A stretch of 21,070 nt of DNA. Origin: Actinomycetes bacterium (GTDB taxonomy: Bacteria; Actinomycetota; Acidimicrobiia; Acidimicrobiales; Palsa-688). The position numbers and the translations under genes are program-made. Below, in pieces: positions 15,302 through 21,070 of this stretch (positions are counted from its first letter, which is position 1; the number at the start of each line of letters is the position of its first letter). The notes under the pieces are model-generated. The model did not search any database. It was not told the DNA's origin and worked only from the letters and a program-made list of their open reading frames with translations. The stretch is taken from NCBI GenBank assembly GCA_021819345.1, contig JAKARG010000004.1, positions 1-21,070 on the forward strand. Direction: 5' to 3'.

Positions 15302-16936
15302 TCAGTCGAGCCAGAGGGTCCGGAAGCGGTACTCGATCCAGGGGTCGAGGGCGTCCTGGTCGACCACGCCCTTCAGCGCCTTGGACTGGCCGACGATGAT
15401 CGGGTTGAACGTCGGGATGATGTAGCCGCCGTAGTCGTAGTCCATCTTCATCAGCTCGTGGGCCAGCTCGTTCTGCTTGGCGACGTCGGGCTGGGCGAGG
15501 GCCTGCTTGTAGAGGCTCAGGTACTTCGACCCGTAGGGGCTCGTGTCCCAGTGGGTCTCGTCCCAGGGGGCTCCGGGCACCATCGAGTAGCCCGCTTGGC
15601 GGAGGTAGGGGTAGCCGCTCCACCAGTCCTGGGCGAAGGTCCAGCGCAGGTAGTTGGGGCCGAAGAAGGTGGTGCTCGTCACCGTGTTCAAGTTGATGGT
15701 GATCCCGGCGGCGGCGGCCTGCTGCTTGAGCACCGTGGCCGACTCGATCGCCCCGTTGGCGATGTCGGAGGTGACCAGCTCGACGGTGAGCTTCTCGTGG
15801 CCGGACTTCTTCAGCAGGTACTTGGCCTTGTCGATGTCCTGGACCCGCTGGGGCAGGGCGGTGTCGTAGTCGGGGTAGGAGATGCCGAACACGTCGTTGC
15901 CGACGAAGCCGTACCCGCCGTTCACGACCTCACGCATCTGGGGGCGGTCGACCACGAGGCGCATGGCCATCCGCACGTCCGGGTCGTTGAACGGTGCCTT
16001 GTCGAGGCGCATGGTGAAGGGCACCCAGCCGGGGCTCTTCCAGATGATGGCGACCTTGCCCCCACCCTTCACCGTCGGCACGCTCGGGACGGTGAGACCG
16101 CTCACGCAGGTCGCCGCACCCGAGATCAGGGCGTCCACCTGCGAGGCCTGGTCGGTGTAGTCGACGATCACCACCTCGTCGACGTAGGGCTCGCCGGTGA
16201 GGAAGTAGTTGGGGTTGCGGGTGAAGACGCTCTGCTCACCCGGGGTGAACGACTTGTAGACGAACGGCCCGGTCCCTACCGGCTTCTTCGGGTTGTAGCC
16301 GACCGGCACGATGCTGATCTCGCCGTTGCCGATCAGGTCCCAGGGGAGGAGGGCGTTGGCCTGGGTGAGGGGGATCTGCACGGTGTAGGCGTCGAGCTTC
16401 TTCGCGCTCTTCAGCTCCAGGTTGGCGAGGCTGGCCGCAGCCGAGAGCTTGTTGGTCAGGATCCGCTGGAAGGTGAACAGCACGTCGTCGATGGTGAGCG
16501 GCTTGCCGTCGTGGAACTCGATCCCCTTGCGCAGCCGGATGGTCCAGACGGTCGCGTCGGCGTTGGAGGTCACCTCCTCGGCCAGGTGGGGGTAGATCAC
16601 GTTGTCGGCGGTGGTCTCCATCAGCGTGTCGTAGAGCTGCGGGGCCCGGGCGAAGTCGAGGGTGTTGACGCAAGCGTCGCCGTCGAGGGTGTCGGAGGAC
16701 CCTCCGCCGGTGGCGGCGAGGGTGATCGTCCCGCCCCGCTTGGGCTTGGTCGACGCCGAGCTCGACGACGCGGCGGGCGCCGAGGACCGGCCGGAGGTGC
16801 TCGCCGCGGTCGCTCCGGTGCTGCCGCAGGCGGCGAGCATCCCCCCTGCTCCTATCACCGCGGCCCCGCCGACCGCCTGGCGGAGGAAGTCCCGCCTGGG
16901 GTACGGCCCGAGCACGCCGCTGTCCTGGTCTGTCAT
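15302..16936 (-). CDS. Tat-exported lipoprotein, family 5 (peptide/nickel-type) ABC substrate-binding protein
   Basis: A 544-residue extracellular solute-binding protein (SBP_bac_5/DppA-OppA type). The N-terminus has a twin-arginine motif RRDFLRQ (14-20), a hydrophobic stretch, and the lipobox MLAAC with Cys37 as the lipid-modified residue. A Ser/Ala-rich tether of about 35 residues and KPKRGGTITLA then lead into the folded domain. Family landmarks follow: TIRLRKGIEFHDGKPLTIDDVLFTF, VGTGPFVYKSFTPGE, NPNYFLTGEPYVDEVVI, PFNDPDVRMAMRLVVDRPQM and DIDKAKYLLKKSG. I start at the ATG at 16936 because GGGGGGACAGGA precedes it and the Tat motif is then in normal position; a TTG at 16966 would be longer. 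No permease or ATPase genes lie beside it, so its transporter is elsewhere or it works alone. Ligand unknown. A hairpin follows its stop. Confidence 0.92.
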   Translation of the reverse strand: MTDQDSGVLGPYPRRDFLRQAVGGAAVIGAGGMLAACGSTGATAASTSGRSSAPAASSSSASTKPKRGGTITLAATGGGSSDTLDGDACVNTLDFARAPQLYDTLMETTADNVIYPHLAEEVTSNADATVWTIRLRKGIEFHDGKPLTIDDVLFTFQRILTNKLSAAASLANLELKSAKKLDAYTVQIPLTQANALLPWDLIGNGEISIVPVGYNPKKPVGTGPFVYKSFTPGEQSVFTRNPNYFLTGEPYVDEVVIVDYTDQASQVDALISGAATCVSGLTVPSVPTVKGGGKVAIIWKSPGWVPFTMRLDKAPFNDPDVRMAMRLVVDRPQMREVVNGGYGFVGNDVFGISYPDYDTALPQRVQDIDKAKYLLKKSGHEKLTVELVTSDIANGAIESATVLKQQAAAAGITINLNTVTSTTFFGPNYLRWTFAQDWWSGYPYLRQAGYSMVPGAPWDETHWDTSPYGSKYLSLYKQALAQPDVAKQNELAHELMKMDYDYGGYIIPTFNPIIVGQSKALKGVVDQDALDPWIEYRFRTLWLD

Positions 16937-17008
16937 GTCCTGTCCCCCCGAGGGTGTGCGGCCCAACGTCGTATATCAGACTGCCGTTCGCCGCAGCGTA
17001 AGTCGCGC

Positions 17009-17029
17009 AGCGGTCTTGCGCAAGCCGCT
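17009..17029 (-). terminator. Hairpin terminator after the polyketide synthase gene
   Basis: AGCGG (17009-17013) pairs with CCGCT (17025-17029), enclosing the palindrome CTTGC/GCAAG with one bulged T. This gives an 8-pair stem with a GCGC loop. It begins 8 bases beyond the polyketide synthase TGA on the minus strand. No T-run follows. Because it is also upstream of the binding-protein gene, an operator role cannot be excluded. Confidence 0.4.
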
Positions 17030-17037
17030 CCCCGGGA

Positions 17038-18150
17038 TCAGGCCGTCACCTCGAGCAGGGCGGCGTAGAGGGTGAGGCCGGGTCCGAAGGCCAGGGCCAC
17101 CACCGCCTGGCCGGCCTGCAGGCTCCCCGAGCGGCCCAGTCGGTCCAGCACGACGAGGACCGTCGCGGAGGAGCAGTTGCCGTGCTCGGCGAGCACCTCC
17201 CGGGAGCTCTCCAGGGCCCCGGCGGGCAGCCCGAGGCGGTCGGCCACCACGTCGAGGACCCGCGGCCCACCGGGGTGGACCGCCCAGCCGGCGACCGCAG
17301 CGGGGTCCCGGCCGTTGCGCCGGCACAGCTCGTCCACGAGAGGGGCGACATGGCGGGCGAGGACGTCGGGGACCCGGCGGGAGAGGCCCATGCGGAACCC
17401 GTGGTCGGTCACCTCCCAGGTCATGTGGTCGGCGCTCGCCAGGTCGCTGCGGGCGGCGATGTCGAGCAGCCGGAGCTGGCCGGCGGCCAGCCTCGGCGTG
17501 CCTGCCGGCTCGACGACCACCGCCGCCGCGGCGTCGCCGAAGAGGGCGTGGCTCACGAGCTGGTCGAGGTCGAAGCCCCTGGTGGGCGCGGCTCCCGCAG
17601 CGGGTCGGGCGAGGTCGGGCTGGAGGTGGAGGCTGGTCAGCTCGAGGCAGAGCAGCACCGCCACCGAGCCGCGCGCCCGGGCCCGGTCGGCCACCGTGCC
17701 GAGGGCGGGGATCGCGGCGTGGCAGCCCATGTGGCCGAGCAGGAGGCGCTCGGTCCCGGGGGAGAAGCCGAGGTCGGCGGCGACCCGGATGTCGATGCCC
17801 GGAGCGGCATAGCCGGTGCAGGAGACCACGGCGAGCAGCCCGACCCGGTCGGGGCTGACGCCGGCGTCGTCGAGCGCGCCGGCCACCGCCGCCTTGGCGA
17901 GGGCGGTCCCCTCGTCGGCGTAGCGGCGCATGCGCGCCGCGGTCGACCAGCCCGAGACGTCCTCGACGGCGGGGTCGACCACGCAGTGGCGCCGCTCCAC
18001 CCCGGCGTGCATGAACACCCGCTCCGCCCAGCGGTCCCCTCCGAGGAGCGGTCCGAAGTACCGGTCCCACAGGTCGCGCTGGCGCACCACCGGGGGGAAA
18101 GCCTGGGCGCTACCGGTGACGAGCGCCGGCGGGCTCGGGAGCGCTGTCAC
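17038..18150 (-). CDS. Type III polyketide synthase (chalcone/stilbene synthase family)
   Basis: A 370-residue homodimeric-type ketosynthase that would extend an acyl-CoA starter with malonyl-CoA units and cyclise the product. The catalytic triad is present: Cys143 in GHMGCHAAIPAL, His292 in WAVHPGGPRVLD and Asn325 in EHGNCSSATVL. The C-terminal loop ALAFGPGLT is the family's GFGPG signature with Ala in place of the first Gly. SCTGYAAPGID near 110-120 and DLGFSPGTERLLLGHMGC are as in bacterial members such as the Mycobacterium pyrone synthases and tetrahydroxynaphthalene synthases. The GTG start has GAGG with a 5-base gap. It lies 80 bases after a GT4 gene on the same strand. The product could be a pyrone, resorcinol or naphthol; the sequence alone does not decide. 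A glycosylated product is possible given the neighbour. Confidence 0.93.
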   Translation of the reverse strand: MTALPSPPALVTGSAQAFPPVVRQRDLWDRYFGPLLGGDRWAERVFMHAGVERRHCVVDPAVEDVSGWSTAARMRRYADEGTALAKAAVAGALDDAGVSPDRVGLLAVVSCTGYAAPGIDIRVAADLGFSPGTERLLLGHMGCHAAIPALGTVADRARARGSVAVLLCLELTSLHLQPDLARPAAGAAPTRGFDLDQLVSHALFGDAAAAVVVEPAGTPRLAAGQLRLLDIAARSDLASADHMTWEVTDHGFRMGLSRRVPDVLARHVAPLVDELCRRNGRDPAAVAGWAVHPGGPRVLDVVADRLGLPAGALESSREVLAEHGNCSSATVLVVLDRLGRSGSLQAGQAVVALAFGPGLTLYAALLEVTA

Positions 18151-18186
18151 TCAGGCCTCGTTGCCACCCGAGAGAGCATGGCACTC

Positions 18187-18222
18187 CCGGCGGGCAAAAC
18201 CGAGCCGGCGGGCAACACCGAG
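18187..18222 (-). repeat. Two tandem 18-base repeats upstream of the polyketide synthase
   Basis: The unit CCGGCGGGCAANACCGAG occurs twice with no gap, at 18187-18204 and 18205-18222, differing at a single base (A or C at N). The pair fills almost half of the 80-base gap between the GT4 stop and the polyketide synthase start. It lies 37-72 bases upstream of that GTG, a position suited to regulator binding. A chance duplication is the alternative. Confidence 0.6.
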
Positions 18223-18230
18223 CTTGTCGC

Positions 18231-19415
18231 TCAGTTGCCGAACGCAGCTCGTGCGCGCTGCAGGACGCCCTCGACGCCTGATGACATGGAGTCCAAGGAG
18301 AAAGACTCCTTGACGCGTCCTGCGCAGATGTTCGCGAGCTCCGGCTCTCGTGCCCGCCAGTCCCGCAGACCCTCGAGCCGGTCCGCGAGCTGGGCGGCAT
18401 CTCCTCGGTCGAACAGGAACCGGTCGAGCCTTCCGGTCAGGATCTCTGGTATGCCGCCGACGCGAGATGCCACCACGGGACGCCCGGTGGCCAGACCCTC
18501 GATCACCACCCTCCCGAACGGCTCGTCCCACATCGAGGGCACGACAGCCACGTCGGAGGCATGCAGCGGGGTGACGACGTCCCGCTGGGCACCGAGGAAG
18601 CGCACGCTCGCCGGCGCGAGCTGGCGGAGATGGTCCAGGTAGTCGCCGCCAGTGACGACCGGGGCACCGACCACCAGTAGCACGGCATCGGCTCCGAGGT
18701 CCGCGCGTCGCCACGCATCGATCAGCACCTCGACCCCCTTCTCGGGGTCGAGCCGACCGGTGAAGACGGCGACGTACCCCTGAGCCGGCAGCCCGAGACG
18801 CCGACGCGCCTCCCGCTGCTGGTGCTCACTCCCCTCCGGGTACTCCTCGGCGCTCACTCCGTTGTACACGACTTCCGCCCGGCTCGGATCGATGCCCGCT
18901 GCCAGCCAGTGGCCCAAGGTGAAGCGCGAGTTGGCGATGAAGCGGGTCACTCCGCGTGCCAGGCGTCTGAGGTCACGAGCCGGTGGGAGGGATATGCCAC
19001 GCCAGTGGCACACCACGGGCGCTGGCCAGATCCGGACCGCATCGAGAGCCCAGGCGGCCGTGAAGGAACGGCTCATGTAGTAGACATCGGGCTGCTTGGC
19101 TGCGGCCAGGGCAGTTACCTCCCTCACGGAGCTCAGCTCTCTCAGGCGCCGTAAGGGGTTCCTCGGGAAGTGGACCTCCAGGTTGTCGACCTGTTCCATC
19201 GACTGGCAGAACTTGGCGTACTCGGCCAAGAGGTCGCCACCTTCGCGGTAGATGAGGTGGATCCGGTGCCCCTTGCCGGCGAGGGCGCGAGTCGTGTGAA
19301 GCACGCTCAGCTCGACGCCCCCGGTGCATGCGGCCCGGTGCACCGTGGCGACGATGCTCATGGGCTTCGGCGCGGCTGTGGTCTCGGGCGCGCTACGGCT
19401 CGTCGGTGGCACCAT
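18231..19415 (-). CDS. Family 4 (GT-B) glycosyltransferase
   Basis: A 394-residue retaining GT4 glycosyltransferase. The N-terminal Rossmann half begins MSIVATVHRAACTGGVELSV, a glycine-rich acceptor/donor loop. The C-terminal half has VAVFTGRLDPEKGVEVLIDAW (near 219-239), the ADLGADAVLLVVG strand, and the donor-phosphate motif DEPFGRVVIEGLATGRPVVAS with the E-x7-E glutamates. No membrane segment is seen. The ATG at 19415 has a textbook AGGAGG (19426-19421) 5 bases upstream, which supports the 18-residue Thr/Pro/Ala-rich extension before MSIVATV. It is followed after 80 bases by the type III polyketide synthase on the same strand, so it may glycosylate that product. It could equally serve the polysaccharide cluster; the sequence does not decide. 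Confidence 0.9.
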   Translation of the reverse strand: MVPPTSRSAPETTAAPKPMSIVATVHRAACTGGVELSVLHTTRALAGKGHRIHLIYREGGDLLAEYAKFCQSMEQVDNLEVHFPRNPLRRLRELSSVREVTALAAAKQPDVYYMSRSFTAAWALDAVRIWPAPVVCHWRGISLPPARDLRRLARGVTRFIANSRFTLGHWLAAGIDPSRAEVVYNGVSAEEYPEGSEHQQREARRRLGLPAQGYVAVFTGRLDPEKGVEVLIDAWRRADLGADAVLLVVGAPVVTGGDYLDHLRQLAPASVRFLGAQRDVVTPLHASDVAVVPSMWDEPFGRVVIEGLATGRPVVASRVGGIPEILTGRLDRFLFDRGDAAQLADRLEGLRDWRAREPELANICAGRVKESFSLDSMSSGVEGVLQRARAAFGN

Positions 19416-19606
19416 TGTCGCCTCCTGCGGTGGTTGTTGGCTCCAATCATGCCTGGTCCGGTCTTCGCGGCCTCGCCCTCACGGCTCGGACCGGGTGCTC
19501 TCCAGATGGTCCTCACCGGCGTGGTGGCGTGAGTGACGGGCGCCGGCGGGAGCCGGGGTAGGGGAGGACTTTCCCCCCGAGGGTCGCAGTCTCCGAGGGC
19601 CCGGGA

Positions 19607-21070
19607 TCAGCCGCTCGTCCTCGCTCGGCGCTGTGCTGCGGCGACGAAGTCTGCGAGCGCGCCCGGGTCGTCGATCGCTCCGGGGTCGAGCACCGCCGAT
19701 GCCTCGGCGCCCTGCAGCAGCCGCTTCACCGGGACCTCGAGCTTCTTGCCGGTGCGGGTATGGGGCACCGCCCGCACGGCGATCACCTCGTCGGGGACGT
19801 GGCGGGGCGAGACCTGCTCGCGCACCGCCCGGCGGATCGCCTGCTCCAGCTGCTCGTCGAGCTCGGAGCCGGCCCCGAGGACCACGAACAGCGGCATCCA
19901 GTAGCCCCCGCCGGGCTCCTCGACGCCGACCACGAGCGACTCGACGACCTCGGGCAGCGACTCCACCGCCTCGTAGATCTCGGCGCTGCCCATCCGGATC
20001 CCGTTGCGGTTGAGCGTCGAGTCCGACCGGCCGTGGATCACCACCCCGCCGTGCTCGGTGATCGTCACCCAGTCCCCGTGGCGCCACACCCCGGGGTAGG
20101 TGGAGAAGTACGCCTCGCGGTAGCGGGAGCCGTCGGGGTCGTCCCACAAGCGCAGCGGCATCGAGGGCATCGGCTCGGTCACCACCAGCTCTCCGACCTC
20201 GCCGCGCACCGGATGACCCTCGGGGTCCCAGGCATCGAGGGCTACCCCGAGGTGCGCGCCGGCGAGCTCGCCCGGCCGGGTCGGGACCCCCGGCGTGGAG
20301 CCGACGAAGGCGCTCACCACGTCGGTCCCACCGCTGATCGCCCCGATGGTCACCCGCCCCCCGAGCTCGGTCTCCGCCCACCGGTAGGAGGACGCGGGCA
20401 GCACCGAGCCGGTCACCCCGAGCAGTCGGAGGCTCGACAGGTCGTGGCCGGCCCCCGGGTGGCAGCCGGCCTTCTCGCAGGCGAGCAGGTAGGCGGGGCT
20501 GGTGCCGAGGACCGCCAGGCGCTCCTCGGCGGCGAGCCCGAAGAGCGATCCGGTCGCCGGCCAGCCGGGGCTGCCGTCGTAGGTGACGATCGTCGCCCCG
20601 ACGAGCAGGCCGGCCAGCTGGTAGTTCCACATCATCCAAGACGGCGAGGTGTACCAGCAGAAGCGCTCCCCGGCTCGTAGGTCGGCGTGCAGCGCCGCCT
20701 GCTTCAGGTGCTCGAGGAGGACTCCGCCGTGGCCGTGGACGATCCCCTTCGGCCGCCCGGTCGTCCCCGAGGAGAACAGCACCCACAGCGGGTGGTCGAA
20801 GGGCACCTCGAGGGGGTCCAGGGTGTCGTCGCCGGCGGTCACCTCTTCCCAGCCGAGGGTCCCCGAAGGCTGGTCGAGGCCGAGGCGGGGGACCGAGATC
20901 GTCGCCCGCAGGTCCCCGGCGTCGCGCAGGTGGCCGGCGAGCTCGACGAGCGCGTTGCGCCGGTCCTGCGCCCGCCCCCCGTGGCGGTAGCCGTCGGCGG
21001 CGACGAGCACCGCAGGTCGCAGCTGAGCGAGCCTGTCCGCTGCCGCGTGCGGCGCGTAGTCCTGCCCGCA
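19607..21070 (-). CDS. Acetoacetyl-CoA synthetase, N-terminal part beyond window
   Basis: The last 487 codons of an ANL-superfamily acyl-CoA synthetase, open to the right edge of the window. It would activate acetoacetate to acetoacetyl-CoA with ATP. Seen: DRLAQLRPAVLVAADGYRHGG at the start of the visible part, LFSSGTTGRPKGIVHGHGG (ATP loop), the family-specific FCWYTSPSWMMWNYQLAGLLVGA, SGGTDVVSAFVG, HGRSDSTLNRNGIRMGSAEIY, and the catalytic lysine region RTGKKLEVPVKRLL. The WYTSxxWMMWN and SDxTLNRxGxRxGxxEIY patterns identify acetoacetyl-CoA synthetase over acetyl-CoA synthetase. Acetoacetate arises in leucine breakdown, so this gene suits the carboxylase/hydratase operon at the far left in function, although 17 kb separates them. 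A 191-base gap without a recognised gene lies before the GT4 gene. Confidence 0.92.
   Translation of the reverse strand, partial: CGQDYAPHAAADRLAQLRPAVLVAADGYRHGGRAQDRRNALVELAGHLRDAGDLRATISVPRLGLDQPSGTLGWEEVTAGDDTLDPLEVPFDHPLWVLFSSGTTGRPKGIVHGHGGVLLEHLKQAALHADLRAGERFCWYTSPSWMMWNYQLAGLLVGATIVTYDGSPGWPATGSLFGLAAEERLAVLGTSPAYLLACEKAGCHPGAGHDLSSLRLLGVTGSVLPASSYRWAETELGGRVTIGAISGGTDVVSAFVGSTPGVPTRPGELAGAHLGVALDAWDPEGHPVRGEVGELVVTEPMPSMPLRLWDDPDGSRYREAYFSTYPGVWRHGDWVTITEHGGVVIHGRSDSTLNRNGIRMGSAEIYEAVESLPEVVESLVVGVEEPGGGYWMPLFVVLGAGSELDEQLEQAIRRAVREQVSPRHVPDEVIAVRAVPHTRTGKKLEVPVKRLLQGAEASAVLDPGAIDDPGALADFVAAAQRRARTSG

Noticed and set aside
15272..17068. 598-codon plus-strand open frame
   Set aside because: Antisense to the Tat lipoprotein gene, with repetitive Val/Gly/Asp/His composition and no recognisable motif.
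16976..18070. 364-codon minus-strand open frame
   Set aside because: Out-of-frame shadow of the type III polyketide synthase, almost only Arg/Gly/Pro/Ala.
17182..18642. 486-codon plus-strand open frame
   Set aside because: Antisense to the polyketide synthase and GT4 genes, both supported by catalytic motifs and ribosome-binding sites.
19561..19580. GGGG/CCCC inverted repeat after the acetoacetyl-CoA synthetase stop
   Set aside because: Only four G-C pairs around an 8-base loop and no T-run; too weak to call a terminator.

Overview
The window is very GC-rich DNA (most codons end in G or C) with short gene spacing, several GTG/TTG starts and a twin-arginine lipoprotein. This fits a high-GC Actinomycetota. 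An Acidimicrobiia-like lineage is a guess, and no marker gene settles it. No rRNA, tRNA, CRISPR array, transposase or integrase was seen.

Layout. (1) Positions 1-2049, minus strand: a tight catabolic operon with an HSD10-like short-chain dehydrogenase, an enoyl-CoA hydratase and the start of a methylcrotonyl/propionyl-CoA carboxylase beta subunit that runs off the left edge. The pairing suggests branched-chain amino acid (leucine/isoleucine) or acyl-CoA breakdown. (2) Positions 2280-13498, plus strand: a cell-surface polysaccharide cluster. It holds a discrete acyl carrier protein, a leader with three hairpins, a WbaP/CpsE-like undecaprenyl-phosphate sugar-1-phosphate transferase, a GT2 enzyme, a GT2-GT4 fusion, an ABC flippase-type exporter, a serine-acetyltransferase-like hexapeptide protein, a second nucleotide-sugar transferase-like protein, and a protein made of two fused alpha/beta-hydrolase domains. 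From 4625 to 11507 the genes overlap end to start, so they are probably translated as one coupled operon. (3) Positions 13644-21070, minus strand: a stand-alone amino-acid-type adenylation enzyme (convergent with the hydrolase), an orphan Tat-dependent peptide-type binding lipoprotein, a type III polyketide synthase, a GT4 glycosyltransferase, and a 5'-truncated acetoacetyl-CoA synthetase at the right edge.

How the parts may work together. The sugar transferase would start a lipid-linked glycan, the glycosyltransferases would extend it, and the ABC protein would flip it. The carrier protein, adenylating enzyme and double hydrolase look like an acyl or aminoacyl loading module. The same trio accompanies exosortase-A (XrtA/PEP-CTERM) exopolysaccharide loci in Proteobacteria, but no exosortase is visible here. 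This exosortase-free, actinobacterial-looking version, with the two hydrolases fused and both nucleophile positions altered (Arg and Cys), is the most interesting thing in the window. The polyketide synthase/GT4 pair may make a separate glycosylated phenolic or pyrone lipid.
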